Source of the DNA: Crambe crambe
Lineage: Eukaryota > Porifera > Demospongiae > Poecilosclerida > Crambeidae
Assembly: GCA_963924555.1 (NCBI GenBank)
Contig: OZ004584.1
Location: forward strand, 2,913,001 to 2,977,000
Direction: 5' to 3'
Length of the DNA stretch: 64,000 nucleotides
In this document: positions 24,012 through 38,887 of the stretch, piece after piece
Layout of the letters: each line of letters opens with the position of its first letter
Position numbering within the stretch: the first letter of the stretch is position 1
Notes under the pieces: generated by a model
The model's database searches: none
The model's input: the letters and a program-made list of their open reading frames with translations, nothing else
Told to the model about the DNA's origin: nothing
Made by a program: the position numbers and the translations under genes

Positions 24012-24644
24012 TTACTCCCTTCGGTGACTACATGTAACAACCTGTGGTTACCAAAGTTTGGGGATGGGTGTTGAGCTGTTTGGGGAGAAGCTTCCCCTGC
24101 ACCCCCTTAGATGAATAGACATCACTTCAATAGCTATAAGGGGAAGGCACATGGAAGGTTATAGCTAGCCTTAGACCTTCAGCACAGTTCCTCAATTGTG
24201 CAATAATTATTATAAGTACTCTTTTCAGAGGATCTGGTCACTTTAACGTACATGCGTGATGTGAAACATCGCACTGGCCTAACTACACTAATGCTTTATC
24301 AGGTCAATACCATAAAGGAAAAGTAAATATTATTTTACTGGTATATAGCTCTATGGTCCAGGAGTAACTACACTGCACTTGTGTACAATGGTATAATTAC
24401 AAATCCATTTACATACAATCCACTATTTGATAGCCTTGTACCCAGGCACCTTATGGGTACGAGGTTGTCCATTTTGAACCAGCTAGTCTGCACATGTGTG
24501 AGCGCAATTATAAACTTATTATTTTATTATATAGCTAATCATGATTATTGCACACAGCATTAGTTTCGACCATGTAGCTAGCTTAATACAGAGTGAAACA
24601 AAGAACAAAGAAGCCATGTAAAGAGTATGAACATAAAGATCAAC
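24012..24644. other. Intergenic; piece of duplicated SH2-kelch upstream DNA
   Basis: No gene is seen. About 24240-24345 matches 21545-21650 upstream of the SH2-kelch gene ('caggtcaataccaNataaag', 'tattattttactg'). The copied unit is therefore rearranged: its upstream region lies downstream of its first exon. Confidence 0.55.
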
Positions 24645-25261
24645 TTATTTATACACGATCAAGTAAGCAGGATAGGCATGATCATTGTCATATGTGATGT
24701 ACACACGTGTTCCTCCAGTCGTTCCTGTAACACTGTCACAGCGATGCTCAATTTTATGTCCAGCTGAATCATTTTGAGGTCGATATGGTGGTATTTTTAT
24801 AGTTCTATCAGATGGGGATTCATGGGAAATACCAGTCAGTACCCAGGCAGCAAACATCTTCCTTAATCCATTTTCATGATATACAAAGCTGTTAGAGTAA
24901 GACGAATTCTTGGCAAAATAATTGCCCTTCCCCCACATCCCATCTGCACTATATCTCATATCAAATCCAGCATCACCTTTGTATATCAATTCAGGTGGGT
25001 TACTGCTTGTACCATGGAATAAAACTTCTTCTTTCAGAATTCCATCATTGTACCTCTCCATTCTCCGACTGCAATCACAGTATTTATTCCAAAGAATTTT
25101 ATTTTGAATCCGATATATCTTCACAACATCTTGCGTAGGAAGTGTGAGTGAGAACTTGCCACATACATTCTCATATTCTTCAGAGCATGGATCAAGTACA
25201 ACCACCTTAACATCTTCCTCTTCAGCCATTTCATCCCAGTTATGTGGAAATGTTCCAGGAT
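24645..25261 (-). CDS. PARP catalytic-domain protein (probable mono-ADP-ribosyltransferase), 3' exon
   Basis: The domain transfers ADP-ribose from NAD+. Counting from the ATG at 25229 (194 aa), the NAD-binding His is H72 in 'LFHGTSS' and the Tyr is Y104 in 'GKGNYFA'. The end reads 'AYPAYLIVYK', where poly-ADP-ribosylating PARPs have a catalytic Glu and mono-transferases have Ile or Leu. This points to mono-ADP-ribosylation (family knowledge). Coding homology continues upstream of that ATG: 'PGTFPHNWDEM' is a usual lead-in to PARP catalytic domains and follows a 'tatag' acceptor at 25262. So this is probably a last exon whose 5' exons I cannot find. It lies on the same strand as, and about 420 bp downstream of, sacsin-like gene B. 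It could be a truncated fragment or a shared 3' exon. Confidence 0.75.
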
Positions 25262-25679
25262 CTATAATAATTATTATTCATGATCTAATCAATTATAGCC
25301 ATGTTAGTGTATATGCCCACATGGTTAACTAGAGCACTAGTTCCTAAGTGTACGTCTGACTTTCAAGTAGATAGTAAGGACTTCATGTAAATTCTTACTA
25401 CCTACGTACTAACCATTGCACAATAATGATGCTTATAGCCTACTTGTGGTTAAGATCAAAGCACTGCTATATACTTGGTTGTAGTTCTAGTACAGGCAGT
25501 GATATTGATACAACCCAGGAAGTTGGTCAGGGTGATGTCCTGTTTTATGATAACAATGCCCAAATAAGGCTATAAATAGGTAGGTTATACCACGCTGTAT
25601 GGTTTACATTGCTCTCACCCTCAGGCTCTAGCAATATAATCCATACAGCCTTTGTGGTTGTGGAATAACCTATGTCTAG
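25262..25679 (-). other. 3' flank of sacsin-like gene B
   Basis: 25314-25436 matches 372-485 of copy A's flank. About 240 bp (25437-25675) is present only in copy B and sits immediately before the stop codon region. No gene seen. Confidence 0.6.
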
Positions 25680-28600
25680 CTATTTTGTGCTTATATGTAT
25701 ACCTGAACTTGTAGCTGATTTCAATGAAGAAATGAATCTTTGTTTCGGTAGTATGTTGATGTCTCCCAGCAAATCCTTTAGTTTCTTCAGATCCTTTAGC
25801 TTCAATATGAAGTCGTGTACAGCTTTAAATGCTTCAGCAGCATCACCTGATTGGTGAACAACTGCTGGAGCGCACGGAGGATTGTGGAAATGAGGATAGC
25901 GACTCTTGCTCTGGTATTCATTAATAACCATTACACTCACCTCGCATGCTTTCTTGAGTTCATCAGAGCAATATTTTGAGCATTTTATCTCCTTCAATAA
26001 AATCATTAAGTTGTTACAATCTAACAAATGTGAGCCAAGGTCCTTATATAAGAAGGCAAACAGAACTCCCTTTAAACACTTCTCAACAACTTCGTGGCAT
26101 AGAAAACAAATCAATGCAGGGAATTGGAACTCCCTAGATCCACCATATTCAACACACTCTGGTTGATCATCTTCTCTGCTTGATACTAGTGCCTTTGCAG
26201 CTTTATAGTCTACTTTGGCCTGCTCCAACCAAGCACGTGCTTTGTCCATACATGTTTCAGGCTCACGCTCAGTGGCAACTGTGGCCTGTTCGAATCGTGG
26301 TAGAGGCTGAGGTATATTTCTATAATTTGGACGTGACGGAAAGCGAGGTTGCCGATTTGTTTTGAACCTGTTGTACACTGAATTAGCTGATGGAGGGACA
26401 CTTGGCTTTGGCTGAATTTTAGGACTTGGATTACCAGGGGCCGTAATATGTGCACTTGCTTGACTATGAATGCTACTGGATAACTGAATTTGTGCACTTG
26501 GATTTTTTGAACTACTAGGACCCATACTCTGCACACTAGCTCCACTCGAAGCAGTGCTTTCTGTGCTGCTTGCATGAACCTGACTGTTACTACCATGAAG
26601 GAAGTACCTGGAATAGTCCAATGCTTCTTCCTCTTCTTCACTATCAGCCTCCTTACTACTTGTAATGTTATTGTCACATACAGCATCTTCTTCAGAGCCC
26701 TCAGCCTCACTGGCAGAGTCATCTGACTGATCTGAAGAACTCAATGTCAGTCTTTCCATCTTATCACATAAGTGCTCAAGCTTTTTATAGAGACTGGAGT
26801 CTTCATGGATTATATTGCATGGCAGATCCACATTTGCAGCATAGTTGAGGATCTCAAAAACTGATTGTTTAAAGAGTTCCTTGGAAACTTTCTTGACTAT
26901 GAGATGGTAATGAAGATGGCTGATGAGGCGCATGTGCATCATTGACACTTGCAAGCCGGAGTACTTGAAAGTACTTGGTGAAGTGTAGACTTTATTGAGC
27001 CAATATTTTATGGAATTAACAGGAACTGGAGCTAATATGACAGGAGTGGAAAATGGTAGTGGCGTGTCCTTCATTAAAGACATTCTTTGAGGCTTGGTGA
27101 GTATTTTGAACAGCTCTAATGGGGAAGCACGAAAGGACTCTCTGCTTCCAATTTCATCCGCCTCAGGCTCTGAAGCAGCAGGTTCCAATTTTTCAACTGA
27201 ATCACTGCTGGTAGCTTCTTCAACAGCTAAGCTACTGCCGTCTTCATCAGCTATGTTACTGACTATAGCCTCAGGACTTTCATTTTTACTTTTCTTTTTC
27301 ACTGAACAAGTTGTGATCTTTATCACCTTTTCTGTTGGAAATGACTTCAGCACATTATGACAAGTTTCTACCACTTCAGCAAAGATTAAAGATCCATCAG
27401 GTGAGTAGTACTTCACTTTCTCTCCTTGTCTAAAGTTCATGCTGATCAGAATGTCATAATCTTTGAGTGTAGATAAGCATGAGGTCGAGCCAATTTGATG
27501 AGTAGTGTTTGCTCTTTCTTGTGACTCTGAATATTCAGGAACTTTGTTGAGAGTGAGAACACTATGTATTTGTTCTGGATCACACTCGAATAAGGATGCA
27601 ATATCTTGCTCATTTTTAATGACATTTTCAAGGTAGATGCTAATTTCTTTTGATAAGTGCTTGAGCAATAACTTGATATCAAACATGTCAGAAGTATGAG
27701 GTGAAATATATATAAGTCCCTCATCTTGACTGAGTTTGCAGGTCCTTTCTTTATCTTCACTCCCTGGTATGATATTTCCATCTCTGCACAGTACAATCTC
27801 TAATCCTACTTGCAAGCAATACACTTGAAACTTTCCAAGCTCAGCAACTTTATCTTTGAACTTCTTTGGAGGAATGGAGGAATGTGCTGCATGATAAATT
27901 CTGCAGAGACCCTCAGCAAGTTCAAGAGATTCTAACGTACTCTGGATTTTATCAGCAAAAATACATCTTGGAATTTGATTCTGCTGCCTATGCAGAGCTT
28001 CATCATTGCAGTACACATCAGGTGATTTGCAATTTGAATGAACTTCCTCTTTTACTACTTCACTCAAAAAGCGAACATTCAGCGATCGTGGTGGTATTTT
28101 TTGCCCTTTCTCATCTGCCTCTGGAAGTTTTAAATATTTGTAATCATCACATTGCTCAATTTGGTCAGCATACCAAGGAGCATCATTATATAGCAACATT
28201 TTTACTGGCAGTAGTTCATAAGATTGACTCAGCAGAGGTCCACTGAAGCCCTTATCAATGGATGGATATTGTCGCTCACATCTGATGAGTTCATCATAGG
28301 CACACTCAGCAACATTCCTGAATGAGTCATTGGGATCATCTAGTTTTCCTTTAGTAACTTCACAAATGTCTTTCAGAATCTTTGCAAAGTCTTGTGCATT
28401 CAATTGCTCTCTGATGCCTAGGGTTCTCACCAAGTTGGTATATTGGGCTATTTTAGGTGGTAATTTGTAACAGAAAGGCTCCAATGAACACTGGGAATTA
28501 GGGAGGTTTGAAACCACTTGAGAGGGAGTTAATAACTTCACAGCCAAATCATCTTCTATGATGGCAATGCATGCACATTCCCTTAAGCATTTCAAACTTT

Positions 28601-31600
28601 CATGTTCCCTGTTGAATTTCTCTATGCGTGCATAATGAGAAATGAAAAATTCATGTATCTTTCTAGCCGTTCCTTTATGTTTTGAAAATGTTGTCCATGA
28701 CATTCTTGCTGTTGCTTCACATAAACCTAGCAAGTGTTTCAAAACTGTGTCCAGCTGTAGGGGTATTTCAACTTTGAGAGCTTTTCTTACTTTGGAGTGG
28801 GAAATAATCTCATTACACTTTGAAGGCAGAATAGAGCGGTGAAGAAAAGCAAGATTTGCTTCTTGACAAGACACTGATTTCTCAAAACTCAAAAACCTAT
28901 TCAATGAACCCGAATTAGTGAAATTCTTTGTGACGTATTGCCTAAAGGAGTTATCTTCATGTCTATACATAAATTGCACAGATGAAATGTTTTTTAAGAA
29001 ACTGATAAATTCAGGGTCGTCCTTATTAGAATTTTTGACTATCTTTATCAGTTCATCAAGCAGCAGTTCTGAATGGTCTTTGCTTTTCAATAATGGGTCA
29101 CTCTGCTTAGAAAACCTGATGGCTTGTTCAGACCATTCTGACATTGTCACAGCACAGTGAAGGCCTAGTTCAGTCAAAAATTTTAACCTTTGATCAGTCT
29201 GCCACTCTTTTGAAGGAAGTTTATCCTCCCTAAATGCCTTGAAAAATTCATGTCTTGGATCATACAGCTCATTCACAAGAACTAATTTTTGGTCATTTTC
29301 CAAGAAGGGAATGGTTTTGAGAGTCTCTATTACATCCTTACTCCTAAAATTAGATCGAATGAAATCTATATGCAATAAGATCTGCAATGGTTTCATTTTT
29401 GATATGTTTGGCAAGATGAACTTCTTATACACCTCCATGGCATTGAGTAATGCTTTGGAATAATTGGGGATCACAAGTTGATAAAACTTCTTTGTATGGT
29501 CATCAGGTTCCTTCAGAAATGGTACAGACTGCACTACTTCAACACCATCAATAGGCATGTTAGAGGGAAATATAATAACCTCCTCCTTATCTTCCAAAGA
29601 AATGTAAGTAGGGCTGCAAGCACATTTAAATAACTTAAGTTTTCGTAGCCGTTTGATCAACACTTGTCCGGGAGCATCCTTCCCTCTCAGAAATAGGTTT
29701 TGTATGATCAGATGAACTTCTTCAAAAGTGAGATCAGCATCACAGTTAGGAGGATCATTGAGTTCTAAGCAAGGAAGTAAATCTTCTAAGCTAGAAATGG
29801 TTAAATTGAATCCAATGTCCACAGTACAGATTGTATTATCAAGTTTAGCATATCCTAGCTTTTGTAGTAGATCCAAAAGAGCTGGTATTTTATTATTTCC
29901 AATGACTAACTTTGACAGACATATTGGATACAACATACCATTATCAGCTGGAAGGATTGCCTTATTTAGAAAATGTGAAAAAAATTTTTTGCTGAATTTT
30001 TTTACTCTACTCATCTTGTGCAGATATAACCACAAATGAGAAACAATTTCATCCAACTTCTTATCACGTTTAAGAGGCATGTCATTGACCGAATCAAGTA
30101 ATTTGATACTATTAGCAACTTCATGCAGAGGAGGGTCCACAATAATATCACTGTTGATCAGTATTTGTCCTACAGGTGATTTTTCTAGTGTATCATCGAC
30201 TATCAAATTCAAGGAATTAGGAAAAAGTGATAAGTACTTGGAATGATACAGACATCCCACTCTTTGAAGTTTTCCATTAGCAGATAAAAGTAGAGGAGTA
30301 CCTGAGAGAATGCCATGCACATCTTTTGATGGTATCCCTTTAAGGCAAAAACTTAGCAAAGCTTGAAGATTTTCCTTGATTGCAGGATGATCATCTATTC
30401 TCCTCAAGAGATTATAGACCTTATCTTGGTCAAGTAAGCATTTTGAGGGGAAATATTTATCAACTGATTGAAAGCCAACAAATACATGGTGAGGAGCCAC
30501 AGTAATCTGCATTCCAAGAGTTGATAAAATTTTTATGATTTCAGAAGAAGGCACAATGTGCACATCATTGCGATTATTGTGTGGCATTGGAAATAAAGAT
30601 CCATTTATGTTAGTCCAGTCCATTTTTGAACCTTCACATAAACAAATACGAGGGTTTAATTTCAACATTTGATGATAAAATAATTTTGACAAATTCAAAT
30701 TACTCAGTTCACCCTTTTCCTTGTCTTTATCAGGAAAAAGAGTATACAAATACTTCTTTAACTTTGGTGCTGGTATCTCAGAGACAAGTAATTCTTTAGT
30801 ATTAATGATGAGTTGTGTATAAGCAGGTACTACAATATTAAGGATCAACTCTTGATTCCAACCCCTACATTCTCCACTTTTCCCACTCTCCAAATGCTTT
30901 CTGGAGTCGTCAATTGCAAAGTGTCCATTGACATGAACAGGTAAGTGGCTATCAATTGGTAGTGGTAGATAACAGAACACTTTATAATCATACTCCCTTG
31001 GCTGACGCAGAGTAGCCACACCACCCACTGCTCTGAGTTTTATTCGGGAAGCTTTCTCCAATTGCTGCTTAGTAAATGAACCATGGATAATTTTCTGTAC
31101 TAACCAAGTATCTCTAACTTCTTTCTTTGTGGAAGGATCGTCTGATTCAGCAGATACCTGAAGAATTTCAATTTCATGGAAAATAGAACGACTATCGGAA
31201 GTTGATTTGATAAGGCCATGGGGATTAATGAAGTTTTGATACTCATGTTCATATCTGGAGGGTATTTTGGAAAATGTACTAAAACAATGTTTACATTTTC
31301 CATCTTTACCAATCTCAAAAGCAGATATACTTGTGATATGGTTGAGGAATAATAACATGTCTTGTGAGAAATCTTTCAATTGGGAAAATAGTTTTCTAAC
31401 ATCATCTGGCTCAAAGTTGTTATCACTAATAACCTTTGGCTTTCCTTGCTTAGGGAGTGTTCTGTTAAGTGGTAACCGAAATACAACATATCCTTTATCA
31501 CCAATATTGTCAAACACTCTTGATTCAACTTCTGAGAACATAGACAAAGATTCATGCAGATAGGGCTTGAATTGATCATTGAAATCATCTAAACGTCTTC

Positions 31601-34600
31601 CACTCAGCTTCCATCTTCGTCCTGGACCCTTTCTAGTTGAAGTTTCTACAAATGACAATGTTGGATCCAACACACAGAGATTTTCAGGGACACCACCGAC
31701 ATCATATGACAGAAAACTAGGACAATCACTGACATGATAAGCCACATTGAATCCTATTCCGAATTTACCAATCGCTTCATCTGACTCTCTCTTGGCTCCT
31801 CTTCCCAATTCAGCTAAACCTTTGATATCCTCTTCACTGAATTTTCTGTTATTTACAATGCAAAGTGAAGGCACATGCTGCAGAGATTTCCATCTCTTAT
31901 TGTCACAGAGCAAATTTCTATCTGGGTAATTTGTACGGTGATCGAGTATGAATGCTATTTCTGATGCATGTGCATCATCTGCATTCTGGATGAATTCTTG
32001 AAATATAGAAACATCTGGTGGATATTTCTTCAGAATTCCACTCAGTCTATCACTTAGATCCTCTTGCTGTCCATAATCAGATCCGTGCATGAAGTCATTG
32101 TCCTCGAATTCCTGCAGTACAGCATCCAGAAGTGAGTGGACACCCAATGTCCTTGCCACATCACGGGATATAGACTCATGGACATAAAACCCAGAGCCTT
32201 TACTGAAGTGTTCTTGATATGTAGGTAGCTCTTTTATCCACTCATTCTGAAAATTATCACAGGCCAAAAGAGAACATGGACGCATTATACCGTTTTCATC
32301 TGGGAGATATATTTCTCCTGAAGGTTGGAGCTTCTTTTTGTGTAAAGTGACTTTGTTGTGGATCTTTTGAGCAATTCCAACAGCAAAATCCAAAAGCTCT
32401 TTTGATAGAGGACTAGGTGTGTAATCATTATAAACAGCTGTAAGTGATTTTAACATAATATCCAGTGTCAACTCATCCTTTACTTCAAAAATTTTGAAAA
32501 ATAAGATTTCCAAAAATGTATATGAAGATGGTAATTCGATTACATATGGACTACACTTGACTGGTGGATGCTTCACAACATTTTCTGCTGGTCTAAATGC
32601 TCCATCTATCCAGATGGGACAGTTAAGTTGTCTTAATTTAGTTACCACGAGAGATCGTTGTAAAGAGCTATCATCTCCCTGAAGTAGTTTAAGTTTGAAA
32701 TCAAGAAATTTATAAATTTCTAACATGGTTTTGTCAAGAAATTCCTTTGTGTCCTTACTGACTTCCTTTCCAGAAATGGCACTAATCAGATTCCTTAAAT
32801 GCTTCAGAACTACCTCATCACTGACTTTCTTTCGAATGCCTAAAATATCCACACCCAGTCTATGCTGTACTGTCTTGAATTCTGTAAACACCAAGAATTT
32901 CTTGACATCGGAATAAACTTCAGAAGGGCAGACAAGCTCATGTGCTTTTCCAATCCATGGTAAGTTGACATTCGGTGGTTTTTCACATACAGGCAGAAAC
33001 TGAATGTGTTGTATTTGTTTTAATTCTTCCTTCTCTTTAGTATCCACATTTTTGTACACAGTCTCTATGTACTCCATTATATAGCCTGAACGTTCCACTG
33101 CAGTTTCATGACTGGAGAGTGAAGCAATGGATCGAACTCGATTTTCCAATTTTTTAATCGATAGTTTCCTATGGCTCATCCCAAGGGATATGAGATTCTC
33201 TTGAGCTGTCTGTGAGTCCATAATTTCATCGATGGGGAACCTGCCTTCACTAACATCATAGAGTTTAGCTAGAGGTGATTTAGGGTCAATCAAAGCATCA
33301 ATAGGCAAGTACACTGAATTTAATTGACAAGGAATACAAGGGTGAGATTTCAGTAGTTCCTTTGCCCAATTATATCTTCCATAAGAATGTCGGTCTATAC
33401 GCTCCAATAAAAATATTAAATTCAATTTCCAACTGTCCTTGTATTCTGCTTCCTCTTTCAATGAGAATAAGACTTCACTGATAAATCTTTTATAATCATA
33501 GAGGGCATTTCGGGACTTAATGGACTCTTTCAATAGAGAAACGACACAGTCAGGTAGTTTGATGACTAGATTGTAGCATTGTCTAAGCATGACATCTTCT
33601 GCACTGCATCTAATCTTGTCATCCCTAGAACCAAGATGAATTATATCCAAGAAAAGATGACAATTTTGTGGAGATATCCAGTTGCCACCATTAATTTCTG
33701 ACCAAAGCAATTTAACATTGCTTTTGGGAAGTGCAGATTTTATAGCTTGAATAAAGCAAGGACCAATACTATTGGGTACACAGGACTCAAAAGACCACAG
33801 TTTGTAATAGCTTTCCAAGAAGCCACTTTTGTCAGTCTCGTTGTATGAACTCAGTTCACAACTGAGTTCTAGAAGAACACTGATGTAGACTTGACTGAGC
33901 ATGTGTTCTGCAAGCAAGCGATTCCACCGTGTGCCAAAGGAATTGTCATCAGTGAGAGTAACACTTCGCCTGTCACTGCTTACATTAAAGAAACCATTCA
34001 CATGAAAACCAAGTCCAGTGGAGATGGGTAGAGGTAAAAAGCAGAATACTTTACCATCAACTTTTTCAGGACGGCGATCGGCATTGGTTTTGTCATTGAC
34101 TGGTAATGCTATCTCAGTGAAAGGCACCAAACCTCTGGCATCACTACTGCTGAGCAAAGACTGGAATTTTATCGGTCTCCCAACAGCTGAGCATATGATC
34201 CAATGGGTGGTTTCTTCCTGATCTGATTGAATGTGCAAATTGCAAGTTGAACTACAGGTCTTCAAATCATCAATTTGTATGGGTGTTGAGAGTAAATCAA
34301 TCCGCTCCATGTTTGATGAGCCACTGGTATCTTTCTTAATTGAGAATTTCATTGCAGGTGTTTGTGAATCAGAAGAAATTTCATACAATGATATGGATTT
34401 GATGCACTTTTGAAAGAGAATGAGCTCATTTGCACTATTCTTGAAGGAAGTTATCAGTTCATCCACTTCCTTATGGCCATATATTTGGTTAGAAATTTCG
34501 CTAGACTTGCTGGTCTGGCTGTTACGAAAGGGAAAGCGAAATAACGTACCTGCATATCCTTCACCTTTCAAGTTGAAAACATCACATCCAAATATGTCTT

Positions 34601-37600
34601 TATAAGGTGCAAACTGGTCCTCGTAGTGAATCAAATCTTCTCTGCTCTTTACTAGGTCGATCCTCATGCCAGGCTGCTGTGCGGACACTCTGTCACCAAG
34701 ATAGGTTGTGTGAGGATCAAAGATCACAAAGTGTTTTCCAGTTACGAAACTTGGAAGGTCACTTAAACGGTATGTGGCACAAAATCCAACACCAAATCGA
34801 CCAGTCTTCATTGGGTTATCCTTTTTCGTTTCCCCTGCAACTTTGCAGATATTCTTCAAATCTTCTTCTGAAAACTTTGAATCATTATAAGCGAGAAGGG
34901 CAGGACCTTGCCACTCTTTGAGTTCATCTGTGAAGAGGGATTTATCTGGATGCTTTCTCCAGTCTATGAGAAATCTGATTTTAGAAGCACATGCATCATC
35001 AGCATTTTGAATCAACTCCTTGAAAATATCAATACTGCCTTCATACACTTGAACGATCCGACTAATTCTATTGGTGATTCTCTCATGCTGACCGGACATG
35101 GTGTACTCTATGTGGAGTTTCTTGGAAGGGGCTACGAGCTGACTAAAAGGCTTGACATGGAAATAGCTTGCAATAGTAGCTGTGATTCTTTTGGAGTTCA
35201 CAAAATCTTGAGTTTTTGAATTGGAAGACCGTGAGGGAGAGAGCCAGGTTTTGTCTTTGTAAAAACAAGAATGAGCTAGTTTCAGTTGATTGTGCTCAGT
35301 AGGCATCAATACCCTGTTGTTACTGTTGTCAAATTGGCTGCTATGGAGCCAGTTGATAATCATGACACTCATTTCCAGCTCACTTGAGTTCAGTTGTTGT
35401 TTTTTACTTGTGATAGTTTTCTGAATCTCATTAAGAACCATAATTGCATGCTCTTCATTAAAGGTCGGTTCGACATCCCAAAGGTCCTTTTTCGCTCCCT
35501 GAAACTTCAGCTCGTAAATATATGGCTCCATCGTAAAGGGTACTTTCGAAATGATTTTTCTACAGTCGATAAACTGAGAGGGAGTGGTGTCTGAGTCTGA
35601 ATACCACCATACTTTGCTTAATTTTTCGTCAGACTTTTCTCGAGACAAGAATGAGTAAATCAGTCCAACCATCTCATTAATGATAAGAACTTCTGCAGTG
35701 TTGATGCGGAGTGACTCGACATGACTCAAATGCTTCTTGACATCGGAGTTTGCAATTTGATGAAAATGTTTACATCCTGAAGATTGAATCATGTCATACT
35801 CTTTGGACAGTATAGGAACAACAGATCCCACAAGGCTCGGTATGTCCTTGGTCCATATGGCTAGCTCTGAAATGGAAAATAACTTGTTGCTCTTTGTCCC
35901 ACCAAACCACATCAACTTTGCAGGGTACTTCTTTGGTCGATCACATGCAATCAGAAATGGAATTTTCGATAGTTCTGTCATTTGTGAATCCTGAAGTGGT
36001 GAATTTCTTGAGATTACTATTTCCAAAATCAACCCACTCCTCTCTATCATAGTAGCTGCTCCAATTGAAGCCTGCTGTATCGAGTGCATGCTCTCAGTCA
36101 ATAGTTCATTCAACTCTCTGCTGTCTTTTGATATATTTTCCCAACATTTTAGTCCCATTCTCTTCAATACTGGAAGGAAGCGTTTGTACTCAGCTCCTGG
36201 TGTAAGGCTAGATACATTATCAAGGAGTACCTTGAAATTTTCATCTTCAAAGTTGTATAACTCGACAGGCTTCTTGTAGCAATCATCTTCAGTTCTTATA
36301 ATACTTTGTTGACTGCAGTACTTGATTATAGGGCCATACGACACTTTTTGCAGCAATTGAGAAAAAATCCAAATCAATATTTTATCACCTTCAGAAGCAT
36401 TGCCAGTTTTTATGAGTTTTTTGGCATGAGGGATCAAATGATCAATAACGAAATCAGGAAATGATATGTGTTCCGTTCCCAAGTTTTGTATGAACTTCAC
36501 TGTCTGAGTATCAGAGGATTGCAATATTCCAGGTGGATAGCACAACCCTGATTCAAGCATGATTCTAGCAGGAGGAAGGTATGGCTGTGGAGAGCCATTG
36601 AGAGCAAGATACTTGACAGGGGATGGATTAACACCTTCAAAAAGTGGAAACGTTCTAAGGTACTTGATGTGTTCTTTCCTATATAACTTCCTTCCCAGAC
36701 ACAAATAAGAACGAAGCAAATCCTTCTCTGAGTTTATTAGCACGTCAATTTTTTCATGATTTCTGTTCAAATGCTTTATTAGGAATTCCTGGGTGACTTC
36801 TAGGAAAAAGAAATTGGTTAATGAGCCATCAACCATGACTATTCCAAGGTTAACAAAGAGGGAATGCCAACTAGCCTTGTCATGATTGTTTTCCTTGGGA
36901 TTACGACGAAAGATGTTATCTTTTGTGTCACTGAATTTAAACAGAGTTATTTCATTAGTGTTAGCTGAGGATCTTTGAGGCACAACTGGTAACCCTACAA
37001 GCTCGTCGACACTGATATTATATTCAGTGATCCATTTCCACACTTTCTTCAACCACAGTTTATCTGGATGATCACCTCTGCCTGGATACCACAAAGAGCT
37101 GTTGCTTTGACGATACCGAGGTAACCATTTGGCAATCGAATCAGACAATAATTTGCAAACTGTATTGGGACTAACAATTGATGTTGAAAATATGTCACTT
37201 TTGATAATTTCAGCCATGATTTTTTCCAAAGATGGAGGCATGGAAGTATCAATGAGCAAATTGTCAATACCAGGAAGGAAATCAAGGCAAAATTTCAATG
37301 GAGAGAGGAAAAAATACTTTGGACTCACCTCATTGAAACAACAACAAGAACCATCTCTTAAAGGGAGCAAAGGGAGATTAAGGATGTCATAGTCACTAAA
37401 TGTAGCTTGCCCCACATCCTGAAAGATGTATGTAAGAATTGCATACACTTCTTCTTTCTCTGTCAGTTTGATGTCACGTGGAAAGTTTCTTCTCAATATT
37501 TTGGGGGTAATTCGTCTTTTTTCAACGATATTATGAAGTTTGTCCACTTTCATAATCGTATGGTGAATACTCTCTGGTAGGAAGACAATAGGTAATCCTT

Positions 37601-38887
37601 GATCCAAGAGAATTTTAATAGCAATATCAGGACAACTGTTATCAATGAAGTAAGCTGATGTAAAACTTACCCACTTCCCACCACATGCAGACGTCCATAG
37701 TATTTCAAAGTCTCTCATATACGAAAACATGCCATCATTTTCCAGCAATCCAGACCATATAGGCAGGTTCTGCACTTCTTTATGTATTGGCCAAGCAGAG
37801 TACGGGTCTGTCAATTCTTTAGTTGCCTCACTAACGCTGTTAGGAGAATCATGGTACTCAAAAAGTGATGAACGACAGGATAAAAATAAAGAATAGGCTG
37901 GAATTATGATCTTACGAAAGAGATGCTGGTTCCACAGCGCTTCTTTGCCCTTCTCATCATGTCCTGGCCACTTGATGCTGCGACGATTTTTCGATACTGC
38001 GAAGTAACCATGAATGTTAATCGGCAAAGCTGTGCGGATGGGAAGAGGCAGAAAGCAGAAGGCTTGCCCACTCTTTGATAAACATGTATCAACTTGTGAC
38101 CATGGCAATGACACTTTAGGGGTTTTGTATCTGCTCAATAAGCCTGTTAATACTTGAAGTAAGCTCTCATTGGGTAGGAAGTGTTCAGAGTCATAATGAA
38201 CATTGTGCACATCAACTGGTTGAGGGATTTCAGCTGCTATTCCAATCCAAGGTAAAATGGATAAATCTCTGCTAAGCTCAATGATATTTGCATCGCTACT
38301 ACCGATGACATTCATTATCAACCAGTTGTACTTTTCTTCAATGATACCATCAGTGAAAGGGTCAAAAGCCTTGGTTGTAATAGCAGTACTATAAAGCTGA
38401 ATGAATGGAGGTGAACCATCTTGTGCATGTTCTTTAGCCTTCTCATGGCACAAATCTTTCTCCAAACGCAACTTTTGTGCATTTTCAACTTTAACTTCAA
38501 AAAGCTGAGTGGGCTCATTTATAATTTCATCCATATCATAAAGGGAAACCTTAACTACATTCTTTAGGAAAAGAAGCATAGATCGAGCTTCGTACTTCAG
38601 TGACTCGTAATGAGCTTCCTTGATTTGATCAATGGTGTGAAAACTGGTGGATATCTTGGATCCACTATTTGGTTGACGAAGAGGAAATCGGAAGAGAGTA
38701 CCTTCGTATTTCGGCTTCTCTTTGTCAACACCAAATATTCCATGAAAAGTAGATATATGTCCATCATACTTGAAGACATCCTTTATCTTTTTCTTTACTC
38801 CAGCTGGTGATGTTTCCTTTGTATTGACAGTCGTTCGATGAGGGTCAATGAAGCCAACATACCTGTCACTTAAAACAAGAGGGAGGT
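25680..38887 (-). CDS. Exon 3 of sacsin-like gene B (giant terminal exon)
   Basis: 13.2 kb without interruption, from a 'tttgcag' acceptor to TAG at 25680-25682. It carries all but the first 124 residues, including ATPase modules two and three and the HEPN domain. Confidence 0.93.
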
